NCBI RefSeq assembly: GCF_040370365.1 | Contig: NZ_BAABWQ010000004.1 | Span: forward strand, 558,001-622,000 | Length of the DNA: 64,000 nucleotides | Source: Shimia sp040370365 | GTDB taxonomy: Bacteria; Pseudomonadota; Alphaproteobacteria; Rhodobacterales; Rhodobacteraceae | Direction: 5' to 3' | Part shown: piece after piece, positions 50,665 through 59,599 of the stretch | Numbering within the stretch: position 1 is the first letter of the stretch | Layout: each line of letters starts with the position of its first letter | Translations under genes and position numbers: made by a program | The notes under the pieces: model-generated | What the model saw: only the letters and a program-made list of their open reading frames with translations | Told to the model about the DNA's origin: nothing | Database searches by the model: none

Positions 50665-51548
50665 CCGCGACCTCCGCCTTTTCGGCCGTGTTTGCGGCCT
50701 TCCTCAGGAATGCTGGCGGGATCAACGTCGCGCACCAACCGGTCTTCTCCGCTCAAACATACAAAGCGCTGACCGCGCATACGACCAATGAGCGTCAAAC
50801 CGACTTGCTGCGCGATCTCCACCCCCCATGCGGTGAACCCAGAGCGCGACGCCAGTACCGGAATGCCCATCGCAGCGCATTTGATGACCATTTCAGACGT
50901 CAAACGGCCCGTGGTGTACATAATCTTGTTGTCTCCACTTTCTCTGGCTTGAAACATCCAACCAGCGATTTTATCCACGGCATTGTGGCGGCCAACATCT
51001 TCCATATAGATCAAAGGCTTATCCGCTTGGCATAGCACGGTGCCATGAATGGCTCCCGCCTCAAGATACAACGAAGGAGTGCGGTTGATTTTATGAGCCA
51101 GCGCGTAGAGGTCGCTGCTGCGCACCTGCAGTTTCGGCAACATCACCCCTTGAAGCCCATCCATCATATCACCAAAGACCGTGCCAACGGCACAGCCCGA
51201 CGTGCGAGTCTTTTTCTTTAATTTCTCTTCGTGGTTGGTCTCTATCGCTGTGCGGACGACTACCACCTCAAGCTCTTCGTCATAGTCCACCCCCATGACG
51301 TCGTCGGCGGCGGTGATCATGCCTTGATTGAGCAGAAAGCCAAGTGCGAGATACTCGGGATAGTCGCCAATGGTCATGGCTGTCACGATCTCGCGACTGT
51401 TGAGGTAGATTGTAAGAGGGCGCTCTTCGACCACGGAAATTTCCGTTGCGTTTCCAAATTGGTCTGTACCAACCACAGCGCGCGTCAACCGTGGTGACAT
51501 CGGGTCCGGCGCGATAATGTAGTCTGCCATATCCGGCGCATGTGTCAT
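50661..51548 (-). CDS. fdhD: Formate dehydrogenase accessory sulfurtransferase FdhD
   Basis: Transfers sulfur to the molybdenum cofactor of formate dehydrogenase. 295 residues with VEERPLTIYLNSREIVTAMTIGD, EDVGRHNAVDKIAGWM and TTGRLTSEMVIK. In the sulfurtransferase loop only one cysteine is present: SGCAVGTVF, where E. coli has two (CxxC). ATG 51548 follows GGGAGAA; a start 34 residues upstream is rejected. Its context (mobA, mobB, moeA) supports a formate dehydrogenase role; that enzyme is not in the window. Confidence 0.93.
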   Translation of the reverse strand: MTHAPDMADYIIAPDPMSPRLTRAVVGTDQFGNATEISVVEERPLTIYLNSREIVTAMTIGDYPEYLALGFLLNQGMITAADDVMGVDYDEELEVVVVRTAIETNHEEKLKKKTRTSGCAVGTVFGDMMDGLQGVMLPKLQVRSSDLYALAHKINRTPSLYLEAGAIHGTVLCQADKPLIYMEDVGRHNAVDKIAGWMFQARESGDNKIMYTTGRLTSEMVIKCAAMGIPVLASRSGFTAWGVEIAQQVGLTLIGRMRGQRFVCLSGEDRLVRDVDPASIPEEGRKHGRKGGGRG

Positions 51549-51697
51549 GCCGTGTTCTCCCAAGCCATGGGGAAACCTAGTTAGGAATTTCAATCTTGAC
51601 CACCACGAAAGTTTGGCATGGGCCATCACACAGCGCATTGCATCCCCCACGTCATTTGGCTACGGCTTACGCGCTTGCAATGCGACGTGAGGATGGC

Positions 51698-52414
51698 ATG
51701 GCGACTTACCACGACACAAAAGAATTTTTGCGCGGTTTCCGAGATGGTTTGCCATTTGTGATTGTCGTGGTGCCTTTTGCGCTTTTGTTTGGGGTTGTGG
51801 CCACGGAAGCCGGGCTGCCCCTCATACAAGTGCTGTCGTTCTCAGTTGTGGTCATTGCAGGTGCTGCGCAGTTCACCGCCCTGCAGCTGATGGCCGAAAA
51901 CGTGCCAGCTCTGGTGGTGATTATCTCTGCTTTGACCGTGAATCTACGCATGGCGATGTATTCAGCATCCCTTACACCGCACCTTGGCGCATTGCCGTTT
52001 TGGCGGCGGGCGTTTGTGGCGTATTGCCTTGTAGATCAAAGCTATGCGCTATCGATCATGGAATACGAAAAGCGCCCTGAAATGACATTGGCGCAGAAAT
52101 TTTCTTACTTCTTTGGCGCCATCACGCCAGTTGTTCCCCTGTGGTATGGCGCCACCGTTGTGGGCGCGATGGTTGGTCAGGCGATTCCTCCCGCATTGGC
52201 GCTAGACTTCGCGGTGCCAATTACCTTCTTGGCAATGATCGGACCGATGTTACGCACTCAGGCCCATATCTGGGCTGCCTTCGTCTCGGTCACAACCGCG
52301 CTCTTGTTTGCCTTCTTACCGTGGAACTTGGGCTTGATGGTCGCCGCAATCGCAGGCATGTCAACCGGTGCCGAGATTGAACTTCGGGTCGAAAAAGCGA
52401 GGGAAATCAAATGA
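51698..52414 (+). CDS. azlC: Branched-chain amino-acid exporter subunit AzlC
   Basis: Larger subunit of the AzlCD transporter, 238 residues and about six helices. GFRDGLPFVIVVVPFALLFGVVATEAGL and AAQFTALQLMAENVPALVVIISALTVNLRMAMYSASL are typical. The GAGG-like sequence before ATG 51698 supports it over the ATG at 51680. AzlC/AzlD export branched-chain amino acids or analogues. Overlaps azlD. Confidence 0.88.
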   Translation: MATYHDTKEFLRGFRDGLPFVIVVVPFALLFGVVATEAGLPLIQVLSFSVVVIAGAAQFTALQLMAENVPALVVIISALTVNLRMAMYSASLTPHLGALPFWRRAFVAYCLVDQSYALSIMEYEKRPEMTLAQKFSYFFGAITPVVPLWYGATVVGAMVGQAIPPALALDFAVPITFLAMIGPMLRTQAHIWAAFVSVTTALLFAFLPWNLGLMVAAIAGMSTGAEIELRVEKAREIK

Positions 52415-52737
52415 ATGAGAGCGCAACAGTCTGGGTGATCATTGTTTGCATGGGCGTTGGAAGCTTTGGACTGCGCTATGTGTTCCTTGGCGTGATCGGA
52501 GACCGCCAGATGCCCGAGTGGGTGCTGCGCCATCTGCGCTATACGGCAGTCGCCGTTTTGCCCGGACTTGTGGCCCCTTTGGCGATTTGGCCCAGCGCCA
52601 CAGGCGGACACCCCGACCCCGCGCGCATCGCCGCCGCGGCAGTTACTTTGGTGGTGGGATACATCACAAAGAACATTCTGGCCGCGATTTTTGCAGGGGC
52701 TGGCACGTTGTTTTTAGCCCTGTATTTGCTGGGATAA
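52411..52737 (+). CDS. azlD: Branched-chain amino-acid exporter subunit AzlD
   Basis: Small partner of AzlC, 108 residues and four helices (SFGLRYVFLGVIGDRQMPEWVLRHLRYTAVAVLPGLVAPLA). The start lies in the azlC stop (ATGA). An 11-bp array begins right after its stop. Confidence 0.88.
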   Translation: MNESATVWVIIVCMGVGSFGLRYVFLGVIGDRQMPEWVLRHLRYTAVAVLPGLVAPLAIWPSATGGHPDPARIAAAAVTLVVGYITKNILAAIFAGAGTLFLALYLLG

Positions 52738-52781
52738 TCCACGTCGGTATTGCGTCTGTATCGCGGCTGTTTTGCGACTGT
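52738..52781 (-). repeat. Tandem 11-bp array between azlD and a lipoprotein gene
   Basis: On the minus strand the units read ACAGTCGCAAA (52771-52781), ACAGCCGCGAT (52760-52770), ACAGACGCAAT (52749-52759) and ACCGACGTGGA (52738-52748). Here the array sits between two convergent genes, after azlD, so it is not in an obvious promoter. Confidence 0.75.
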
Positions 52782-52830
52782 GGCGATGAGCGCACAACAA
52801 ATCCAAAAATTTCGCCATTCTGTGCAAAAA

Positions 52831-53466
52831 TCAGTTGGTCGGAACCGATTCATATTCCGGCACAAAGGCCGCCAAAACTTTGGATTTGTCATCGTCGTCG
52901 TATTCAAACAGACGATCATAGGTTGCGCCTTTGGCCGTGAAATAGTCCATCAGCTTGCGCGGGTAGTAAGACCGCGGAGCGTCTTCAAATCCCGGCAAGC
53001 TCGACAGCAATTGCGACGTGGTCAACGCACATTGCGCCTCTAGAACTGGCCCCAGTGTTTTGGCTTTGCGCAGCGCCATCTCAGCAACTTCCGGGCTGAC
53101 TTCGATGGTTTGCAGCACCACATGGTAGGTCTCACGCGCATGGAAACGAGTGTATTGGTCGACCAAATACGGCGTCATCCCGTATACGACGTCATTCTTT
53201 GCGGCAATTCCGTCGGTCCGAAATGACCCAGCTGGATCAAACGCGACACGTTCGCTGGCATTGATCAGGAGCGAGGTATGAGCCCCCGCGCCTGTGTCAT
53301 TTGAGATCATCGTGTACAGCGTAAGCTGTTTTGGGCCGCTGTCCACGTATCGCGCAGCGGCCACTTCGCTGTCAGGGGAATTGGATTCTATTGGATTGCG
53401 CACGGAGCAGGCCGAAACCGAAGCCACCACAAGCAACAACGCGCATAGCCGAACCAAAACCGTCAT
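52831..53466 (-). CDS. Lipoprotein with a possible papain-like fold
   Basis: A 211-residue protein with lipobox VSAC (Cys at about residue 20). A His sits in GAGAHTSLLINASERVAFDPAGSF (about residue 62) and a Cys in EAQCALTTSQLLSSLPGF (about residue 145). This His-then-Cys order fits permuted NlpC/P60 or DUF4105-like hydrolases, but the match is only suggestive. The ATG at 53466 follows an AGGATG sequence. It starts 40 bp after the cytochrome oxidase subunit IV gene, same strand. Confidence 0.6.
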   Translation of the reverse strand: MTVLVRLCALLLVVASVSACSVRNPIESNSPDSEVAAARYVDSGPKQLTLYTMISNDTGAGAHTSLLINASERVAFDPAGSFRTDGIAAKNDVVYGMTPYLVDQYTRFHARETYHVVLQTIEVSPEVAEMALRKAKTLGPVLEAQCALTTSQLLSSLPGFEDAPRSYYPRKLMDYFTAKGATYDRLFEYDDDDKSKVLAAFVPEYESVPTN

Positions 53467-53505
53467 CACCAGACATCCTTTTGCGGGCCAAACGGCCCTA
53501 AGAGA

Positions 53506-53640
53506 TCAGCTGTTGAAGATCGCCAAAAACAGCAAAATACCGATTGATGCAGCCGCGACATACGCTGAGCCTTTGATAAAGCCTTCAAAGGTTTTTTCCT
53601 GAACTTCGGTGTCCATCGAGCCGTGCTTATGTTCCGCCAT
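53506..53640 (-). CDS. aa3-type cytochrome c oxidase subunit IV
   Basis: A 44-residue protein: MAEHKHGSMDTEVQEKTFEG, then one membrane helix. The EHKHG-MD...QEKTF-GF pattern is the bacterial small aa3-oxidase subunit IV (one transmembrane helix). AAGGAA precedes ATG 53640. In Rhodobacter this tiny subunit is encoded away from the main cox genes, as here. Confidence 0.9.
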   Translation of the reverse strand: MAEHKHGSMDTEVQEKTFEGFIKGSAYVAAASIGILLFLAIFNS

Positions 53641-53728
53641 GGGGTATTCCTTCGTATCTGCTTTTGTCGCTGGATAGCTGATTCAATCGGGTCTGTCACC
53701 CTGAGTCGATGTGCGACACCGCCGCACC

Positions 53729-54178
53729 CTATTTTTTTAGATCTTCCGCCAATCGAAATCCAATACGAGACGGGGCTGTTGCCGAAGCGTTTTGTTTGGG
53801 CAGCGCGCGTAAAATGACGCTGAGTTGGCTGACATGTTGAACCAGTTGCGTTTTGATGCCGTTTGAATCGGAGCCGTAAAACGTCACAATGTCTGGATCA
53901 AAATAGCCCATACCCTCGATGCGCAAAACACCAGCGTCACCACCAGCGAAGCCCATTGCAACCTCGTGCTCCTCATCAAGTTGTTTCTCGAAGTTCTCGA
54001 TATAGAGGATCAGACGCTCGTAGGCCCATTGGGCCGCACTCTTCTTTTCGACCGGCTGTTTGGCGACATCTTCGGGCACATTCACCGGCGTCGCATTGGG
54101 GTCGGAGTGAACTTCATGCAGATGCGGCAAAGCGGCGGCTTCCACAGCTTCGGCGGTGGTTTTGATGTCGTTGGTCAT
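53729..54178 (-). CDS. DUF6173-type hypothetical protein
   Basis: A 149-residue protein, acidic and soluble, with VNVPEDVAKQPVEKKSAAQWAYERL and a later GYFDPDIVTFYGSDSNGIKTQLVQHVSQLSVIL. This matches what I recall of DUF6173, a Rhodobacterales family of unknown function. The MBL-fold gene stops 12 bp before it. Confidence 0.62.
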   Translation of the reverse strand: MTNDIKTTAEAVEAAALPHLHEVHSDPNATPVNVPEDVAKQPVEKKSAAQWAYERLILYIENFEKQLDEEHEVAMGFAGGDAGVLRIEGMGYFDPDIVTFYGSDSNGIKTQLVQHVSQLSVILRALPKQNASATAPSRIGFRLAEDLKK

Positions 54179-54190
54179 GGGCGTGCCTGT

Positions 54191-55234
54191 CTAGTTTGTT
54201 CGCTGCCACAGATACGCGCCATCTTCGCGGGTGGTGCGGCTTACCTCTCCAATGTGGTAAAGATGGTTGAGATGCGCAAGCGCTTCGACAAGCGCAAGCC
54301 CATACGCACCACCGTCGATCTGCCGTTTGAACAGCGGCAAAAAACACTCCGCAGCGGTTTGAGGGTGCTCCAGATAGTCCCGCAGCCGGTTCAATGCGCC
54401 GTGGTGGTTTTCAATCAGTTGTTTCATGCGCAAAGGCACGCCAGTGAAGGGCAGCTTGTGTCCTCCAAGGATCAGCTGATCATCGCGCGCATAAGTGGCG
54501 AGCCGTTCACAGGCCTCAAGCCAATCTGCCACAGGGTCGGCCTCTGGTTCAGTTGCATAGACGCCAATGTTGGAGCTGATGGAGGGCAAAATCTGATCGC
54601 CGGACAGCACCAAATTGTCATCTCTGCTCCAAAATGTGGCATGCTCCGGTGCGTGCCCGTTGCCCATATGAACATCCCACATACGGCCGCCGATCTCGAT
54701 CACGTCATCTTGTTTGATACGCTTGAAACCCAAAGGCATCGGGGCGACAACATCCGCAAAATTGAACGGCCGTTCGCTGGCGCGCTGATTGAAAATATCC
54801 TCGTCCATGCCGCAGCTTTTGTAGAAATCGAGCGTCTCCTGACGCGGCAGCGCTTGCTCATCCAGCTGAAGCATCCGGGCAAACAACCACGCCGTGCGGG
54901 TGGTCCAGAGGCTTGCGCCAAATTCGCTTTGGAACCAACCGGCAAGGCCAATGTGATCGGGATGGTGATGGGTCACAATCACGCGCGCGACCGGTTTTCC
55001 CGCCAACGGGCCATTCAGCAATTTTTGCCAGATCGCGCGGGTCTTTTTGCTGTCAAAACCCGTGTCGATCACCGTCCAGCTGTCGCCGTCATCCAGCGCA
55101 TAGACGTTGACATGATCCAGCGCCATCGGCAGCGGCAGGCGCATCCACAAAACCCCGTCGGCCACAGATATGGCCTCCCCCTCTGCTGGAGGTGTGTCCC
55201 ATGGGTAGCGAATGCCTGCCGCGCCGTCTTTCAT
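54191..55234 (-). CDS. Metallo-beta-lactamase-fold hydrolase
   Basis: A 347-residue MBL-fold protein with the metal motif THHHPDHIG, GDQILPSISSN and the later GGHKLPFTG. The long C-terminus after residue 230 fits the GloB-like or BLACT_WH subgroup with a winged helix. The start at 55234 follows a weak AAAGAAAG; an upstream reading would add 81 unlikely residues. It lies 13 bp after the acyl-CoA dehydrogenase stop, so they likely form an operon. Substrate unknown. Confidence 0.82.
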   Translation of the reverse strand: MKDGAAGIRYPWDTPPAEGEAISVADGVLWMRLPLPMALDHVNVYALDDGDSWTVIDTGFDSKKTRAIWQKLLNGPLAGKPVARVIVTHHHPDHIGLAGWFQSEFGASLWTTRTAWLFARMLQLDEQALPRQETLDFYKSCGMDEDIFNQRASERPFNFADVVAPMPLGFKRIKQDDVIEIGGRMWDVHMGNGHAPEHATFWSRDDNLVLSGDQILPSISSNIGVYATEPEADPVADWLEACERLATYARDDQLILGGHKLPFTGVPLRMKQLIENHHGALNRLRDYLEHPQTAAECFLPLFKRQIDGGAYGLALVEALAHLNHLYHIGEVSRTTREDGAYLWQRTN

Positions 55235-55247
55235 GTCGTATCTTTCT

Positions 55248-56969
55248 TTATGCGGCACCCAGATCTTGAGGTGTGATCGCGTAGAGGTCATCAGCACCTT
55301 GCATGGCATGCGCCAGAACGCCAGCATGTTCGGGCAGAAGGCGTTGGATGTAGAACTGTGCCAGACGCGACCGTGGACCTGCACCACCTTCCGCAATTGC
55401 GGCGCGCAGGTGGTAGTAGCCGCCCAACACGCGGGCAAAGCCGCGCAGGAACGGCACAGAGCCGGCAAAACGCTCATTCAAATTGCCTTGGGCCACCATC
55501 CACTCCGTGGCTTCACGCAGGGTTTCAGTGGCCTGCCAAAGCGGCTCAGCCAGCGCAGGCATGGTTTTGCGGACCTTCTCCGCGCAGTCTTCGATTTCAT
55601 CAAGCAATGCATAAGCCGCATCGCCACCATCCATCAGTTTGCGCGCCACAAGGTCCATGGCTTGGATGCCATTGGTGCCTTCATAGATCGCGGTCACACG
55701 CACATCGCGGGAAAATTGCGCCGCACCGGTTTCTTCGATGAACCCCATGCCCCCGTGCACCTGCACACCATCTTCAGACACTTTCATACCCACGTCGGTG
55801 CCAAAGGCTTTGGCAATTGGCGTGAGGAAAGCCGCGCGGGCTTTCCAGTCTTTTTCACCGGTTGCGGTGCCCATATCAATCGCCACAGCACAGGCCATTT
55901 CGATGGCGCGCGCGGCAAAGATATCCGCCTTCATGCCGGCAAGCATGCGGCGCACGTCGGCGTGATCCAAAATGGTGCCAGTGCCGTTTTCAATCGGCGA
56001 GCGGCCCTGTTTGCGCTCCAGCGCGTAGCCAAGCGCCTTCTGATAGGCGCCTTCGGCAACGCCAACGCCCTGACCGCCCACCCCCAGACGGGCGTTGTTC
56101 ATCATGGTGAACATGCATTTCATGCCATCATTGGCCTGCCCCACAAGCCAGCCTTTGGCACCGTCAAACTGCATCACAGCTGTCGGGGAGCCGTGCAGAC
56201 CCATTTTGTGCTCAAGACTGACCACACCAAGTGTGTTGGCCACACCCGGCTTGCCGTTCTCATCGGGGATCAGTTTGGGCACGATAAACAGGCTGATGCC
56301 TTTGGTGCCGGGCACGCCGTCAGGCAAACGCGCCAAAACGAGGTGGCACACGTTGCCTGTGAAGTCGTTGTCGCCCCAGCTGATGTAAATCTTCTGACCG
56401 GTGATCGCGTAGGTGCCATCGCCATTTGGCTCCGCCTTTGAGCGAAGCGCCCCAACATCAGAGCCCGCTGCAGGTTCGGTCAAATTCATCGTGCCAGCCC
56501 ATTCGCCGGTGATCAGCTTTTCCAGATAGGTGGCTTTGATCTCATCAGAGGCGTGATGCTCTAACGCCTCGATCTGGCCCTGGGTCATCAGCGGGTTGAG
56601 CTGTAGAGACAGACAGCCGGACGCCATCATTTCGTTCACGGCCGTGGTGATCGAGTGGGGCAGCCCCATGCCGCCAAATTCCGGCGAGGCACTGGTGGAG
56701 ATCCAGCCGCCTTCGGCTATCTGTTTGTAGGCATCGCCAAAGCCGGGGCTGGTGCGCACAACACCGTTTTCCAAAACGGCTGGCCGTAGGTCGCCATTGC
56801 GATTGATCGGCGCCATGACCTCTTCAACCATTTTGCCCGCTTCCAAAAGGATGGCCTCAGTTGTGTCACGATCAGCATCCGCGAAACGCTCGGTGTTGGT
56901 CACTTGGGCGAAATCAACGACATGATCAAAGAGGAACTGAAAGTCGGTGACGGGGGCGCGAAAAGGCAT
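55248..56969 (-). CDS. Acyl-CoA dehydrogenase (FadE/DmdC-like)
   Basis: A 573-residue FAD enzyme that introduces a double bond in an acyl-CoA and gives electrons to ETF. It has the extra N-terminal segment MPFRAPVTDFQFLFDHV, MNLTEPAAGSDVGAL in the FAD/acyl region, and YEGTNGIQAMDL with the catalytic Glu near residue 440. The length and ends match the group that includes DmdC (methylmercaptopropionyl-CoA dehydrogenase); a broader fatty-acid substrate is equally possible. Partner ETF-QO lies at 44820. Confidence 0.88.
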   Translation of the reverse strand: MPFRAPVTDFQFLFDHVVDFAQVTNTERFADADRDTTEAILLEAGKMVEEVMAPINRNGDLRPAVLENGVVRTSPGFGDAYKQIAEGGWISTSASPEFGGMGLPHSITTAVNEMMASGCLSLQLNPLMTQGQIEALEHHASDEIKATYLEKLITGEWAGTMNLTEPAAGSDVGALRSKAEPNGDGTYAITGQKIYISWGDNDFTGNVCHLVLARLPDGVPGTKGISLFIVPKLIPDENGKPGVANTLGVVSLEHKMGLHGSPTAVMQFDGAKGWLVGQANDGMKCMFTMMNNARLGVGGQGVGVAEGAYQKALGYALERKQGRSPIENGTGTILDHADVRRMLAGMKADIFAARAIEMACAVAIDMGTATGEKDWKARAAFLTPIAKAFGTDVGMKVSEDGVQVHGGMGFIEETGAAQFSRDVRVTAIYEGTNGIQAMDLVARKLMDGGDAAYALLDEIEDCAEKVRKTMPALAEPLWQATETLREATEWMVAQGNLNERFAGSVPFLRGFARVLGGYYHLRAAIAEGGAGPRSRLAQFYIQRLLPEHAGVLAHAMQGADDLYAITPQDLGAA

Positions 56970-57085
56970 CTAATTCTCCGGCAGGCTTGGCAAGGGTTGC
57001 TTGCGCTTGTATGCAGCATTTGACCTTACGATAAAGGGCACAAGCGGCCTATCAAAGAAGAACGCAGCGTCACAGGAGCCCACGC

Positions 57086-58033
57086 GTGGATACACAAATT
57101 CTCATGCCAGACACCGAGGGATTTGTCCGCGCGGCTCACGTTCTGGGTGCAGGCGGATTGGTGTCTTTTCCCACGGAAACTGTATACGGGCTTGGCGCTG
57201 ACGCGCGTCAGGACGCCGCCGTGGCGCGTATTTTTGAGGCCAAGCAGCGACCCACGTTTAATCCGTTGATTGTGCATGTGGCTGATATAGACGCGGCAAA
57301 ACGCTACGTCATATGGACCGATCTGGCTGACCGCCTTGCCACTGCGTTCTGGCCCGGACCGCTCACGTTGGTGTTGCCGTTGCGCCAAGACGCGGGGCTG
57401 TCGCCGCTTGTAACCGCTGACCTGCCCACTTTGGCAATCCGTGTGCCCGCCCATCCAGTCGCCCAACGCCTACTGGCAGAGTTTGACGGACCGGTTGCGG
57501 CCCCCTCTGCCAATCCCTCCGGCAAGATCAGCCCAACACAGGCGCAACACGTGATCGACGGTCTGACCGGTCGGATCGAGGCTGTGGTGGATGGCGGTGC
57601 CTGTGGTGTGGGCGTAGAGAGCACCATCTTGGGTCTTGGCGACGCCCCGACCCTGCTTCGTCCGGGTGGATTGCCGCAAGAAGCCCTAGAGATCGCCTTG
57701 GGCGGTCCGCTCGCAACCCGGTCAGAGGCAGACCCGCTGACCGCTCCAGGTCAGATGCTGTCACACTATGCACCCGGGGCCACCGTGCGTCTTAATGCAA
57801 CGGAGACTTCGGACCATGAACGGCTGTTGGGCTTTGGCAACGTCGAAGGCGCCACACTCAATTTAAGTCCGGCGGCCGATCTGGTGGAAGCGGCTGCAAA
57901 TCTGTTTCTCCATCTGCATGCCTTGGATGCACAGAGCGATGCGCCAATTGCAGTATCGCCGGTTCCAGACATCGGACTTGGCCGCGCGATCAATGATCGC
58001 TTACGCCGTGCGGCGGCTCCGAGAGACCACTAG
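57086..58033 (+). CDS. Threonylcarbamoyl-AMP synthase (Sua5)
   Basis: Makes threonylcarbamoyl-AMP for the t6A37 modification of tRNA. 315 residues: N-terminal YrdC domain (GGLVSFPTETVYGLGADA, KQRPTFNPLIVHV) and a C-terminal Sua5 domain starting about residue 210 (PGQMLSHYAPGA). Starts at GTG 57086 after AGGAG; ATG 57104 is a shorter alternative. Confidence 0.93.
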   Translation: MDTQILMPDTEGFVRAAHVLGAGGLVSFPTETVYGLGADARQDAAVARIFEAKQRPTFNPLIVHVADIDAAKRYVIWTDLADRLATAFWPGPLTLVLPLRQDAGLSPLVTADLPTLAIRVPAHPVAQRLLAEFDGPVAAPSANPSGKISPTQAQHVIDGLTGRIEAVVDGGACGVGVESTILGLGDAPTLLRPGGLPQEALEIALGGPLATRSEADPLTAPGQMLSHYAPGATVRLNATETSDHERLLGFGNVEGATLNLSPAADLVEAAANLFLHLHALDAQSDAPIAVSPVPDIGLGRAINDRLRRAAAPRDH

Positions 58034-58041
58034 GCGAATGT

Positions 58042-58626
58042 TTAAGCATGCCCCGCTGCTGCGCTTAACGTCAGAGGGTCCACCCCAATGCTTTTGAGTG
58101 CTTCCGCCCATTTTTGATCATTGGGCGTTTCAAAAATCAAACGATTTGTCGCCTCCGCCACCAGCCAGCCATTTTCGCTTATTTCGCGCTCTAACTGTCC
58201 CGGCCCCCAACCGCTATACCCAAGTAAGGTCAACGATTTAAGCGGGCCTTGTTGCTGCGCCATGTCATCCAGTATGTCCTGCGTTGTGGTCAGCGCAAAT
58301 GCCTCCCCAACCTCCAGATTGCTCAGGTCGGATTTGTATTCAGGGGAATGCAACACAAAGCCACGCCCCGTTTCCACTGGCCCACCAAAGAACAGTTTTG
58401 CGCGAAATTCTCGGTGCTTTGGCGTGATAGAGAGCTGCTCAAACAGGTCCGCCAAGTTCACGCCGTCAATCGCTTTGTTGACAATCAATCCCATGGCACC
58501 GTCACCAGAGTGAGCGCATAGAAACACCACAGAATGTGCAAAACGCGGGTCGGACATCCCCGGCATGGCGACCAAAACCTGACCTGTGAGGTCCAGGCTG
58601 TTGTCAGTGCTGTCTGAGCTCTTCAA
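58042..58626 (-). CDS. YqgE/AlgH family protein
   Basis: A 194-residue protein with LTGQVLVAMPGMSDPRFAHSVVFLCAHSGDGAMGLIVNKAIDG, the family signature. The start is TTG 58626, since an ATG in the leader is out of frame and AAGGGG sits five bases before the TTG. Function unknown; the family is often called a transcriptional regulator without proof. Convergent with sua5, 8 bp apart. Confidence 0.86.
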   Translation of the reverse strand: MKSSDSTDNSLDLTGQVLVAMPGMSDPRFAHSVVFLCAHSGDGAMGLIVNKAIDGVNLADLFEQLSITPKHREFRAKLFFGGPVETGRGFVLHSPEYKSDLSNLEVGEAFALTTTQDILDDMAQQQGPLKSLTLLGYSGWGPGQLEREISENGWLVAEATNRLIFETPNDQKWAEALKSIGVDPLTLSAAAGHA

Positions 58627-58759
58627 AACATCCCCTTAAGCAAGTGCTTGGTTTGCTTATTCAACATGTGATGTGCACACCTTATGCGCAAGAGGTAAGC
58701 AATCTGTTTCAATTTCCCACAAGTTTCTCGCCCAATTGTGAGTTGGATTTTATCTCAGA
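58627..58759. promoter_or_regulatory. Divergent promoter region between YqgE and the DsbD-domain gene
   Basis: 133 bp, AT-rich in its right part, holding both promoters. ACATGTGATGTGCACACC at about 58664-58681 has a mild dyad. I see no other structure. Confidence 0.35.
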
Positions 58760-59584
58760 ATGGCCCATGTCAAACCTATGATCAAATCCAACGCCCTCTT
58801 GGCTGCCGCCTTCAGCGCCGCAGTGCTGCCCGTCCAAACCACCGCTCAGTCTTTTGACCAGGTTGTTCAGGCGGAGGTGCTGCCCGGATGGCGCAACGAC
58901 GATGGCACCCATATGGCGGCGGTGCGCATCACCCTCAATCCGGGTTGGAAAACATATTGGCGTGCACCGGGCGATGCGGGCATTCCTCCACAGATATCGT
59001 GGAAAGGTTCGCGCAATTTAGAGGATCTGTCGGTCACATGGCCCACGCCTGAGGTGTTTTGGCAAAACGACATGCGCTCGATTGGCTATACCGATGAGCT
59101 GGTGCTGCCCCTGAGTATCGCCCCCAAGAATGCAGGTGAGCCCGTGCGCCTGAAGGCCGTTTTGGACATTGGCGTGTGCCGTGATGTGTGCGTGCCACAG
59201 CGGTTGAAGGTAAAGGCCGAGCTGCCAGAAATTGGCGCCCGGGACGCGCGGATCGCAGCGGCTCTGGTCGATCAACCATTGACAGCAGATGAGGCAGGCG
59301 TTCGCAAAGTGACCTGTAGCCTTGCGCCGAGTGAATACGGTGTGATGCTTACAGCGCGCATTCACATGCCCGTCGTCGGTAATGCAGAAGTCGCCGTTGT
59401 GGAGACCGCTGACCCCGAAATTTGGGTGGCGGAAGGCACAACAACCCGGTCCGGCAATACTTTGGTCACGGAAACCGAAATGATGCACGTCACAGACAGT
59501 GCATTTATGGTGAACCGTTCTGATCTACGCTTTACCGTTCTGAGCGGCGGAGATGCGGTCGACATTCACGGCTGTTCGGGCTGA
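58760..59584 (+). CDS. Periplasmic DsbD N-terminal-like protein
   Basis: A 274-residue exported protein with a signal peptide (NALLAAAFSAAVLPVQTTAQ) and the motif GVCRDVCVP, which is the DsbD alpha-domain cysteine pair (CxxxC). GWRNDDGTHMAAVRITLNPGWKTYWRAPGDAGIPP is the start of this domain. Without a transmembrane or thioredoxin domain it probably receives electrons from a separate carrier, as in ScsB/DsbD-like proteins. Two starts (58760, 58778) are possible. Confidence 0.83.
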   Translation: MAHVKPMIKSNALLAAAFSAAVLPVQTTAQSFDQVVQAEVLPGWRNDDGTHMAAVRITLNPGWKTYWRAPGDAGIPPQISWKGSRNLEDLSVTWPTPEVFWQNDMRSIGYTDELVLPLSIAPKNAGEPVRLKAVLDIGVCRDVCVPQRLKVKAELPEIGARDARIAAALVDQPLTADEAGVRKVTCSLAPSEYGVMLTARIHMPVVGNAEVAVVETADPEIWVAEGTTTRSGNTLVTETEMMHVTDSAFMVNRSDLRFTVLSGGDAVDIHGCSG

Positions 59585-59599
59585 CAGCCGGTCACACGA

